The position numbers and the translations under genes are program-made. This document shows positions 51,265 through 59,839 of a stretch of DNA of 64,000 nucleotides, piece after piece. The notes under the pieces were generated by a model. It searched no databases. It saw only the letters and a program-made list of their open reading frames with translations, and had not been told where the DNA came from. The stretch is from NCBI GenBank assembly GCA_026391555.1, contig JAPLEB010000039.1, forward strand, positions 1-64,000, read 5' to 3'. This DNA comes from Bacteroidia bacterium. GTDB taxonomy: Bacteria > Bacteroidota > Bacteroidia > Bacteroidales > VadinHA17. The number at the start of each line of letters is the position of its first letter. The first letter of the stretch is position 1.

Positions 51265-53883
51265 TTGTACATGGAAGAATCAGATATTAATATCAGCAAT
51301 ACAGAAGGTATAGAAAAAATTCCTCAAGGACCGGTTGCTCTTCATTCAGTAACGGCTCTATCGGGTATGTACCAGAACTGGTTTCTGGATTATGCGTCAT
51401 ACGTTATTCTCGAAAGAGCAGTTCCTCATCTGCATGACGGACTAAAACCGGTTCAGCGCCGCATCCTCCATTCTATGAAGAGGATGGATGACGGACGTTA
51501 TAACAAAGTTGCAAATATCATAGGTCACACAATGCAGTTCCATCCTCATGGTGATGCTTCAATTGGTGATGCATTGGTTCAGCTGGGGCAGAAAGATCTG
51601 CTTGTTGATGCACAGGGTAACTGGGGAAATCTTCTGACCGGCGATAGCGCTGCAGCTCCAAGATACATTGAGGCAAGACTTTCGAAGTTTGCAATAGAGG
51701 TGGTTTTTAACCACAAAACAACCGAGTGGAAGTTATCGTACGACGGTCGAAACAAGGAGCCTGTTACTTTACCTGTAAAGTTTCCGTTGCTTTTAGCAAT
51801 GGGAGTAGAAGGTATTGCTGTCGGTCTGGCATCAAAAATTCTTCCTCATAACTTTAATGAACTCATAGATGCAACAATTGATTACCTGCAGGGTAAGAAT
51901 TTTGTAATTTATCCCGATTTTCCAACAGGTGGTATGGTCGATGCTTCGAAATACAACGACGGACAGCGGGGAGGAGTAATTAAAGTAAGGGCAAAGATCG
52001 AGAAAGTTGATAAAAAGGCGCTGATTATCACGGAGATACCGTTTGGAAAAACGACCACTACTTTGATTGAATCAATAATCAAGGCGAACGATAAGGGAAA
52101 GATAAAGATCAGAAAGATCGATGATAATACATCGGCAAATGTCGAAATAGTTGTACATCTTATTCCGGGTGTTTCGCCAGATAAGACAATTGATGCACTT
52201 TATGCACTTACCGATTGTGAATATTCAATATCACCTAATACCTGTGTGATAACAGATAATAAACCTTCATTCATGGGGGTTAGTGCCATACTGCGACATT
52301 CTGCCGACAAAACTGTTGAACTTCTTAAGAATGAACTTGAGATCAGGCAGAGCGAGCTTCAGGAGGAATGGCACACGTCGTCTCTCGAAAAAATATTCAT
52401 CGAGGAGAGGATTTACCACGATATTGAAGAGTGCGAAACATGGGAAGCTGTTATTGTGGCAATCGACAAAGGGCTGACTCCGTTCAAAAAACTGCTGTTA
52501 AGGGAAGTAACAAGAGAGGATATTATCCAGTTGACAGAGATTAAGATAAAGAGAATCTCGAAATTTGATGTTAAAAAGGCTGACGAACATATAAAAGGAA
52601 TTGAGACTGAGCTTGAAGAGGTAAAAAATCATCTTCGCAACATAATTCCTTTCGCTATAAACTATTTCAGACAGATAAAGAAAAAGTATGGTAAGGGGAG
52701 GGAAAGAAAAACCGAGATCAGGAGCTTCGATACTATTGAAGCAACGAAAGTGGTTGCCAACAATGCAAAACTCTATATTAATTACAAGGAAGGCTTTATC
52801 GGTACCGGCCTGAAAAAAGATGAGTTTATCTGCGATTGTTCAGATATTGATGATGTAATAGTTATCAGGAAAGATGGAGTATATCTTATAACGAAGGCGG
52901 CCGATAAAGTATTTGTAGGTAATGATATTCTGTATGCCCAGGTTTTCCTGAAGAATGATGAGCGTACCATATATAATATTGTATATCAGAATGGGAAAGA
53001 TGGTCCTCTTCTTGCCAAAAGATGTGCCATTTCAGGTCTGACACGCGATAAAGAATATAACCTGACCAGGGGAACACCGGGTTCGAAAATAGTATATTTC
53101 AGTGCAAACCCGAATGGTGAAGCTGAAGTAATTAAGGTTCATCATAAACCAAAGGCACGGCTTAAAAAGCTCGTCTTTGAATTTGATTTCGGCCAGATGA
53201 ATATAAAGGGGAAATCCTCGATGGGTAATATTCTTACGAAGAATGCAGTTAATAAAATCAGCCTTAAAGAGAAAGGGCTCTCAACCCTTGGCGGAAGAAA
53301 GATCTGGTTCGATGATGCTGTATTCAGGCTTAATGTTGACGGAAGAGGACTTTTCCTTGGTGAGTTCAGTTCCGATGATAAGATACTTGTAATTACGAAA
53401 AACGGATTTTTCAGAAATGCGGCATTTGATCTGTCAAACCATTTTGAAGACAGCATCCTTATAATTGAGAAATTCAGGCCCGGGAAAGTCTATTCAGTCA
53501 TATACTGGGATGCTGAGCAGAAATTTTATTATGTTAAAAGGTTCACAATTGAGGAATCGGAGAAACCACAGTGTTTCATAAATGAAGATCCCGAATCGAA
53601 ACTTATTAGTATCACAGAAGTTGAATATCCGCGTTTCGAAATTTATTTCGGGGGTAAGCATAAGGACCGGGGAAATGAGATAATTGAAGTGGCTGAATTT
53701 ATTGGTGTAAAGAGTTATAAGGCTAAAGGGAAAAGGATGACCAGTTATATGGTCGAAAACATACAGGAGATTGAACCTGTTGTAATAAAAGAGGCTGCAG
53801 TAATGATTGAGGAAAAAACCGACGAGGAATATCAACAACCTGTTATTCATGAAGATACTGCACAGATGAAACTTGAATTGTGA
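51265..53883 (+). CDS. parC: DNA topoisomerase IV subunit A
   Basis: YVILERAVPHLHDGLKPVQRRILHSM, HPHGDASIGDALV, AAPRYIEARLS catalytic Tyr region. Confidence 0.92.
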   Translation: MYMEESDINISNTEGIEKIPQGPVALHSVTALSGMYQNWFLDYASYVILERAVPHLHDGLKPVQRRILHSMKRMDDGRYNKVANIIGHTMQFHPHGDASIGDALVQLGQKDLLVDAQGNWGNLLTGDSAAAPRYIEARLSKFAIEVVFNHKTTEWKLSYDGRNKEPVTLPVKFPLLLAMGVEGIAVGLASKILPHNFNELIDATIDYLQGKNFVIYPDFPTGGMVDASKYNDGQRGGVIKVRAKIEKVDKKALIITEIPFGKTTTTLIESIIKANDKGKIKIRKIDDNTSANVEIVVHLIPGVSPDKTIDALYALTDCEYSISPNTCVITDNKPSFMGVSAILRHSADKTVELLKNELEIRQSELQEEWHTSSLEKIFIEERIYHDIEECETWEAVIVAIDKGLTPFKKLLLREVTREDIIQLTEIKIKRISKFDVKKADEHIKGIETELEEVKNHLRNIIPFAINYFRQIKKKYGKGRERKTEIRSFDTIEATKVVANNAKLYINYKEGFIGTGLKKDEFICDCSDIDDVIVIRKDGVYLITKAADKVFVGNDILYAQVFLKNDERTIYNIVYQNGKDGPLLAKRCAISGLTRDKEYNLTRGTPGSKIVYFSANPNGEAEVIKVHHKPKARLKKLVFEFDFGQMNIKGKSSMGNILTKNAVNKISLKEKGLSTLGGRKIWFDDAVFRLNVDGRGLFLGEFSSDDKILVITKNGFFRNAAFDLSNHFEDSILIIEKFRPGKVYSVIYWDAEQKFYYVKRFTIEESEKPQCFINEDPESKLISITEVEYPRFEIYFGGKHKDRGNEIIEVAEFIGVKSYKAKGKRMTSYMVENIQEIEPVVIKEAAVMIEEKTDEEYQQPVIHEDTAQMKLEL

Positions 53884-54407
53884 TGCTCGGCAGCAACATA
53901 GTATACATAATTGGTTTTATGGGAAGCGGTAAGTCAACCGCTGGGAAAAAGCTGGCTTCGCTTCTTGGTTGGTCATTTATTGATCTTGACAAAAGAATTG
54001 AAGAACATACCGGCAGAACAATTTCTGAAATTTTTTCACAACATGGAGAAATCTATTTCCGTAATGTTGAATCAGAAATTCTTAAAATTCTTAAATCTCA
54101 GACAAACACTATAATATCAACGGGCGGTGGAACCCCTTGCTATGGTGATAATATGGATCATATGCTTAAAACCGGCCTTACTGTTTATCTGAAATTAACG
54201 CCGGGACAATTGAAAAGCCGCCTTTCTGAATCAACGGGCGAAAGGCCCTTAATAAATGATTTAAGCAACGACGGGTTGCTTAGTTTCATTGAGGAGAAAC
54301 TTGCTTACCGTGAAAAATGTTATAACCGTGCTGAAATAATTGTTGAGGGAATTACTCTTGATATTAATTTATTAAATTCCCTTATTAAATCCAGCCTGAA
54401 CATCTGA
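53880..54407 (+). CDS. aroK: Shikimate kinase
   Basis: IIGFMGSGKSTAGKKLA, IDLDKRIEE, ISTGGGTPC; overlaps the parC stop by 4 bp. Confidence 0.94.
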   Translation: MMLGSNIVYIIGFMGSGKSTAGKKLASLLGWSFIDLDKRIEEHTGRTISEIFSQHGEIYFRNVESEILKILKSQTNTIISTGGGTPCYGDNMDHMLKTGLTVYLKLTPGQLKSRLSESTGERPLINDLSNDGLLSFIEEKLAYREKCYNRAEIIVEGITLDINLLNSLIKSSLNI

Positions 54408-54519
54408 TCTCCATAATCTTCGATTTTTTTTTAGTTGATAAGAAGTTTATTAACCAGCCAGCCATCCGCCATCTGACGGATGCTATCAATTTTCCCGGTA
54501 ATATATTTGAAACTGTCCA

Positions 54520-54593
54520 GTTGGAAGACCGAAGTTCGAAGTCCAAAGACTTGTAAATCTTATTACATTCGATTCCCGGCTTCCGGCTCCTTT
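54520..54593. repeat. Degenerate heptanucleotide repeats in the aroK-dprA intergenic region
   Basis: gttggaa|gaccgaa|gttcgaa|gtccaaa|gacttgt (54520-54554) and cattcga|ttcccgg|cttccgg|ctccttt (54566-54593). Confidence 0.6.
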
Positions 54594-54598
54594 ATTGT

Positions 54599-55726
54599 TT
54601 ATCCGGTCCGGTACACATTCCCGGGGTAGCATTTTACCAATCCCTTGAACTCCATCTGAAGTAGCTGTGAGGATAATTTGTAAACAGGAATTTCAAGAGA
54701 CCGGCATATTGTGTCAATGGTCAGTTCCCCTTGTTTCATCAGTAATTCATAGATCAGTTTTTCTGTATCATCAAGTTCGGAAAATAATGTTCTCTGGACA
54801 GGGGGTTTTGACTTTTCCGGTTTCCAGTTAAGGAAGTATTCGATATTATCAGAACACTCTGTAAGTACTGCTTTATTACCCCGGATAAGGCTATTGCAGC
54901 CGGCTGACCATTGATCATCCGGTCTCCCGGGTACAGCAAAAACATCGCGGTTATATGAATTGGCAATATCTGCTGTTATGAGTGCACCTCCCTTTATTCC
55001 TGACTCGATAACCAGTGTAGCATCAGATAGGCCGGCAATTATCCGGTTTCTTTTTATAAAATTATTGCGCTCTGGAAGTGCATCTGAAAGGAAATCAGTA
55101 AGCAGGCCTCCCTTTTTAACCATTTCTTTTGCTATAAATGTATGGACAGCAGGATAGGTGGTTTTAAATCCATGCCCCAGAACCCCGATAGTTTGCAGGT
55201 TATTTGAAAGGGCTGCCTTATGAGCATTAATATCAATACCATAAGCAAGGCCGCTGACAATGATAAGATCGGGATGCCCTGCTGCCAGTCCACCTATAAT
55301 CTTATCACATATTTCCCTGCCACGGGTGGTGGCATTACGTGTACCAACTACACTTAAAATCTTTACTGCATTTAGATCGCAGTTACCCATGAAGAAAAAT
55401 ACTACCGGAGAATCGTCACATTGCCTGAGCCTGAAAGGATAATCATTATCAAGATAGAAATAGGTTCTGATGTTGTTCTTACTGATATATTCAGCCTCCT
55501 GTTCCGCGGTATCGAGATACGATCTGTCACTGATATATTTTGCAATACCTGATCCGATTCCGGGTATTTTGATAAGGTTTCTGTATGGTTCATGAAAAAT
55601 CGCTTCCACGCTTCCGAAATGTGATACAAGTTTTCGGGCATTAATGTCACCGATACGTGGAATCAGACCTAAAGCAATTTTATGCTTAAGTGATACTTCT
55701 GGCATAGCACAAAAAAATTGAGACAT
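54599..55726 (-). CDS. dprA: DNA-processing protein DprA
   Basis: VVGTRNATTRGREI, VSGLAYGIDINAHKAAL, GHGFKTTYP, VFAVPGRPDD. Confidence 0.95.
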   Translation of the reverse strand: MSQFFCAMPEVSLKHKIALGLIPRIGDINARKLVSHFGSVEAIFHEPYRNLIKIPGIGSGIAKYISDRSYLDTAEQEAEYISKNNIRTYFYLDNDYPFRLRQCDDSPVVFFFMGNCDLNAVKILSVVGTRNATTRGREICDKIIGGLAAGHPDLIIVSGLAYGIDINAHKAALSNNLQTIGVLGHGFKTTYPAVHTFIAKEMVKKGGLLTDFLSDALPERNNFIKRNRIIAGLSDATLVIESGIKGGALITADIANSYNRDVFAVPGRPDDQWSAGCNSLIRGNKAVLTECSDNIEYFLNWKPEKSKPPVQRTLFSELDDTEKLIYELLMKQGELTIDTICRSLEIPVYKLSSQLLQMEFKGLVKCYPGNVYRTG

Positions 55727-55738
55727 ACAAATATATAA

Positions 55739-55764
55739 AAAAGACCTCTTTTCAGAAGTCTTTT
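55739..55764 (-). terminator. Putative intrinsic terminator of gdhA
   Basis: Minus-strand AAAAGAC..GTCTTTT hairpin followed by TTTTTTATAT, between gdhA and dprA. Confidence 0.6.
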
Positions 55765-55792
55765 CTCATTTTATTTTCAAATTGAAATCGTC

Positions 55793-57130
55793 CTAGATAA
55801 CTCCCATATCAAGCATTGAGTTTGCTACTTTCAGGAATCCTGCAATATTTGCACCTTTCACATAGTCAACATAGCCGTTTTCCCTTTTCCCATGTTTAAC
55901 GCACTGGTCATGAATATTGCACATGATCTCATGCAGACGGTCATCAACCTCCTTACTGTTCCAGCGAAGCTTCATTGAGTTCTGGGTCATTTCCAGTCCC
56001 GATGTAGCAACCCCACCGGCATTAACTGCTTTACCTGGAGCAAATAATATCTCATGTTTATGAAATTCCTCAACAGCTTCCGGGGTACAACCCATATTTG
56101 ATACTTCAGCTACAAGGATAGCGCCATTGTTGATCAGTTTTTTTGCATCTTCACCGGTAAGTTCATTCTGGGTTGCACATGGGAGTGCAATATCAACTTT
56201 GACTTCCCATGGGCGTTTACCTTCATGAAATTCAACACCTTCAAATGCATAAGAATAAGGTTTTACTATATCTTCATTAGAAGAACGAAGTTCAAGCATA
56301 AAATCAATTTTCTTTCCGGAAATTCCTTCCAGATCATAAACATAACCATCGGGACCTGAGATAGTAACAACTTTACCTCCCAGTTCGGTAGCTTTTAGAG
56401 CAGCACCCCAGGCTACATTGCCAAATCCTGATATTGAAATTGTTTTTCCCTTAAGAGTTTCATTTTTGGCAGCCAGCATTTCCTTTGCAAAATAGATACC
56501 ACCAAAACCGGTAGCTTCAGGACGTATAAGCGAACCACCCCAGTTACTTCCTTTACCTGTAAGAACGCCTGTATGATCTCCCTTCAGTCTTTTGTACATC
56601 CCGTACAGGAATCCTATTTCACGCCCGCCAACTCCTATATCACCGGCAGGTACATCAGTCTCAGGACCAATATACTTCCACAATTCAAGCATGAAAGACT
56701 GACAGAAGCGCATGACCTCTGCATTTGATTTTCCTTTTGGATCGAAGTCTGAACCACCTTTACCACCGCCCATTGGAAGAGTAGTTAGTGCGTTCTTGAA
56801 TGTCTGCTCAAATCCGAGGAACTTAAGGATTGAAAGATTAACACTCGGGTGGAAGCGAAGGCCTCCTTTGTAGGGACCAATAGCATTATTGAACTGGATA
56901 CGGTAACCCAGGTTAACTTTTACATTTCCTTCATCATCAACCCAGGGAACTTTAAAAGTTATTGCACGATCAGGTTCAATGAGACGTTCAATAATGTTTG
57001 CAGATTCAAACTGCGGGTTTTCGTTATAAACCTCTTCAATCGATTCCAGCACTTCTCTTACTGCCTGTAAATACTCAACCTCTCCGGGATGCTTCTTTTC
57101 GAGGTTGTTCATGATTTTATCTACGTTCAT
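55793..57130 (-). CDS. gdhA: NADP-specific glutamate dehydrogenase
   Basis: YKGGLRFHPSVN, LPMGGGKGGSDFDPKGKS, PAGDIGVGGREIGF. Confidence 0.97.
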   Translation of the reverse strand: MNVDKIMNNLEKKHPGEVEYLQAVREVLESIEEVYNENPQFESANIIERLIEPDRAITFKVPWVDDEGNVKVNLGYRIQFNNAIGPYKGGLRFHPSVNLSILKFLGFEQTFKNALTTLPMGGGKGGSDFDPKGKSNAEVMRFCQSFMLELWKYIGPETDVPAGDIGVGGREIGFLYGMYKRLKGDHTGVLTGKGSNWGGSLIRPEATGFGGIYFAKEMLAAKNETLKGKTISISGFGNVAWGAALKATELGGKVVTISGPDGYVYDLEGISGKKIDFMLELRSSNEDIVKPYSYAFEGVEFHEGKRPWEVKVDIALPCATQNELTGEDAKKLINNGAILVAEVSNMGCTPEAVEEFHKHEILFAPGKAVNAGGVATSGLEMTQNSMKLRWNSKEVDDRLHEIMCNIHDQCVKHGKRENGYVDYVKGANIAGFLKVANSMLDMGVI

Positions 57131-57237
57131 TATGTTGAAATTTTATTTGATAATCAGGGTCAAAAATCAGCTATCCAAATTTGAGGTTGTTATAAATCAT
57201 TAAAAATGATAAAACTCATGTTATCAGGTGATAACCT

Positions 57238-57720
57238 TCACGACTGGGGAGCATATAAATTCAATGACCTGATTACTTTAGCTCTCTCCTTCCGATTTAG
57301 GGCGCTGATGTAAACAGGCGGATATTTTGCAACGCCTTCATTAATCTGCTGGAAAAGCGTAATGCTTTGTATCAGACCAAACAATCTGGATTCAATCTTA
57401 TATCCGGAGAATGTTTTTTTATTTATTTCAACAGAATTCTTTTTCCCGCCAACCACTCCTGCAGTAAAATATCTGAAAATTATGCTTTCCCCTTCATCAG
57501 AATAGCTGATAAATTGATAATTGAGGGACATTGGCAGAAAAACAACGAACAGATAAATTCCCACAAGAATAAGTGTCCAGGCAGTATCGTCCATTCCAAA
57601 AAGCGGGTATTTAATAAGTTTTGCCGCATAAGTCAGACCAATGTATGTCAGTAATACAACTGTAGCTCCGAATAGTTTGATTCTCAGGCTTATGATCGTT
57701 CTGCTGTTGTCGAAAGTCAT
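57238..57720 (-). CDS. Hypothetical membrane protein
   Basis: 160 aa, two predicted TM helices followed by a soluble domain; no family recognised. Confidence 0.65.
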   Translation of the reverse strand: MTFDNSRTIISLRIKLFGATVVLLTYIGLTYAAKLIKYPLFGMDDTAWTLILVGIYLFVVFLPMSLNYQFISYSDEGESIIFRYFTAGVVGGKKNSVEINKKTFSGYKIESRLFGLIQSITLFQQINEGVAKYPPVYISALNRKERAKVIRSLNLYAPQS

Positions 57721-57820
57721 TTAAAAATATTTTCGTAAAATTAGTCTGTTTTTTTCAATAAGTATTGTTAATCAGGAAAAAACTAAGAAAGACTGTTCAA
57801 GTCCATTTATGAAAGTTAAT

Positions 57821-57841
57821 CTTCCGACTTCCGACTTATTA
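57821..57841. repeat. Short heptanucleotide repeat
   Basis: cttccga|cttccga|cttatta. Confidence 0.4.
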
Positions 57842-57864
57842 GTTATTATTATGATCACAATCTG

Positions 57865-57893
57865 TTGACATAAAGAAACTAATCATATTTTTG
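57865..57893 (+). promoter_or_regulatory. Putative promoter of the ECF sigma factor gene
   Basis: TTG (57865-57867), 18-nt spacer, TATTTTTG (57886-57893). Confidence 0.55.
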
Positions 57894-57912
57894 TATAACT
57901 AACCAACCGGCT

Positions 57913-58479
57913 TTGAACGATCTTTTGCTGATAGAAGGACTCGGGCGAAGGGATAAAGTAGTATTTGATTATATTTTCAATTATTACTATTCATCTCTTT
58001 GTGCATTTTCAATGCAGTATCTCAATGACCGTAATGCCGGTGAAGACCTGGTACAGGACTTTTTTGTTGCTCTCTGGATAGAGGCTCCCAATTTGCAAAT
58101 CCGGTCATCACTAAAGTCATATTTGTTTGCCTGTGTCAAAAACCGATGCCTCGACTTCCAAAAGCATCAAAAGGTCACTGAAAAATACAGGGCATACGTT
58201 CTTTTCTCGGCAGAGAGCGGCGACGACACCACTGATCACTATCTTGCAGAATCCGAACTTCGCCAGGCCATTAAAAAAAGCCTGGAAAAACTTTCACCCC
58301 GCTGTCGTGAGATTTTTGAATTGAGCCGTCTCAAAGGCTTGTCAAACCAGGAGATATCCGAACAACTGGGAATTTCTAAACGAACGGTCGAGTTACAGAT
58401 CAGTAACTCATTGAAAATCCTCCGGAAGGAGCTTATTGAATATCTTCCGCTTTGGCTTATTGCCTGGTTGATCGGCTAG
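57913..58479 (+). CDS. RNA polymerase sigma-70 (ECF) factor, Bacteroidetes FecI-like
   Basis: FDYIFNYYYSSLCAFSMQYL, GEDLVQDFFVALW, LSRLKGLSNQEISEQLGISKRTVELQI; TTG start. Confidence 0.95.
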   Translation: MNDLLLIEGLGRRDKVVFDYIFNYYYSSLCAFSMQYLNDRNAGEDLVQDFFVALWIEAPNLQIRSSLKSYLFACVKNRCLDFQKHQKVTEKYRAYVLFSAESGDDTTDHYLAESELRQAIKKSLEKLSPRCREIFELSRLKGLSNQEISEQLGISKRTVELQISNSLKILRKELIEYLPLWLIAWLIG

Positions 58480-58498
58480 TCAGCAAAGGCGTGTTAAG

Positions 58499-58559
58499 TA
58501 ACCCATCCCCCGCCCCCTTCCCTTATTCTTTAAGAGAAGGAGGACGGAAGGATGAGTTA
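58499..58559. repeat. Imperfect inverted repeat between ECF sigma and FecR genes
   Basis: taacccatcccccgcccccttccctta (58499-58525) against taagagaaggaggacggaaggatgagtta (58531-58559). Confidence 0.65.
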
Positions 58560-58679
58560 AGATGAAGAGAGCATCATAATAAATGCAAACTATTATATAT
58601 GTGTACCATTGACTTTTGTCGTCTTACCACCGAACAGGCGAAAGAGCATGATTAATTTTATAAATTTAGTTTAAAAAAG

Positions 58680-59729
58680 ATGAAGTTTACTTTTAGTGAT
58701 GTTGAAGAGTCATTGCCCGGATATTTGTCAGGCGACTTGTCTGATAATGATCGGTCGATAGTTGATGAATGGAGAAAGGAGTCACCTGAAAACGAAGCTC
58801 TCTACCGCGAAAGCCTGAAAGCATGGGAAGCCATACCACTGTTGCATGAGATGGAACAGTTCAACTCTTTCGAAGCGTTGAAAAAAGTCAATACAAGATT
58901 ATCTCAAACCTATTCTTCAAAATGGTGGGTTATTATTCAGCGTGTTGCCGCAATATTACTGCTCCCATTGTTGGTCTATTCCGGCTATCTTACAATACGA
59001 AATCTCTCAATAAAGAAATTACCGGGAGAACATGTGATGATGCAAACCGTCACTTCCCGGCAGGGGATGGTAACGCAGTTTTCACTTGCCGACGGCACAA
59101 AGGTTTGGCTGAATTCAGGTTCCGAATTGCAGTTCCCGATTCTTTTTACCGGAGATATGAGGGAGGTGAAGCTGAGAGGAGAAGCATTTTTTGAGGTTGT
59201 TAAGAATGAAAAACAACCTTTCAGGGTGAATGCAAAGGAACTTAAAGTTGATGTTTTAGGCACTTCTTTCAATGTCATGAGTTATGATGACGACACACAA
59301 TCGGAAGTAATACTTATTGAGGGAAAGGTCAGTTTATCAGCAGAAAAAGGACAGGTTAAAAAAGACTATGGCACGATACATCCCGGGCAAAGGGCCGTTT
59401 TTATAGGAGAATCTCAGGAAGTTTATACTGAAAAGGTTGCGATTGCAAAATATATATCATGGCGCGATGGCAATCTTATTTTCCGCGATGACCCGATGGA
59501 AGATGTAATCAGACGGTTAAGCCGTTGGTTCAATGTTGAGTTTGTTATTAATGATCCTGAAATAAAAAGATATATCTATACAGCAACTTTCAGAAACGAA
59601 AACCTTGACCAGGTGTTGAAGTTATTAAAACTGTCGGCTCCGATCGATTACCGGATTATAGAGAGCAAACAGTTGCCTGACAATGAATTCACGAAACGAA
59701 AAATTTACCTTATGAAGAGAAAGATATAA
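58680..59729 (+). CDS. FecR family anti-sigma regulator
   Basis: DGTKVWLNSGSELQFP, GEAFFEV, FRVNAKELKVDVLGTSFNVMSYDDD. Confidence 0.95.
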   Translation: MKFTFSDVEESLPGYLSGDLSDNDRSIVDEWRKESPENEALYRESLKAWEAIPLLHEMEQFNSFEALKKVNTRLSQTYSSKWWVIIQRVAAILLLPLLVYSGYLTIRNLSIKKLPGEHVMMQTVTSRQGMVTQFSLADGTKVWLNSGSELQFPILFTGDMREVKLRGEAFFEVVKNEKQPFRVNAKELKVDVLGTSFNVMSYDDDTQSEVILIEGKVSLSAEKGQVKKDYGTIHPGQRAVFIGESQEVYTEKVAIAKYISWRDGNLIFRDDPMEDVIRRLSRWFNVEFVINDPEIKRYIYTATFRNENLDQVLKLLKLSAPIDYRIIESKQLPDNEFTKRKIYLMKRKI

Positions 59730-59736
59730 AAAAATA

Positions 59737-59768
59737 CCGGGAATGATGTTTGGACGCATCAGCCCCGG
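59737..59768 (+). promoter_or_regulatory. Hairpin in the FecR-SusC intergenic leader
   Basis: CCGGG-aat-GATG-tttggacg-CATC-agc-CCCGG two-part stem. Confidence 0.5.
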
Positions 59769-59839
59769 CATAAAACCGGTTCTCTTTTGTGTGAAAGATA
59801 ACCGTGATTATTAGTAATAACTAAAACCATTCCAAAGTT

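Noticed and set aside
55728-55735. TATATTTG -7-like element just upstream of the called dprA start
   Set aside because: Only 2 nt from the called ATG; likely chance, or indicates that a downstream Met is the start. Cannot be decided from sequence alone.
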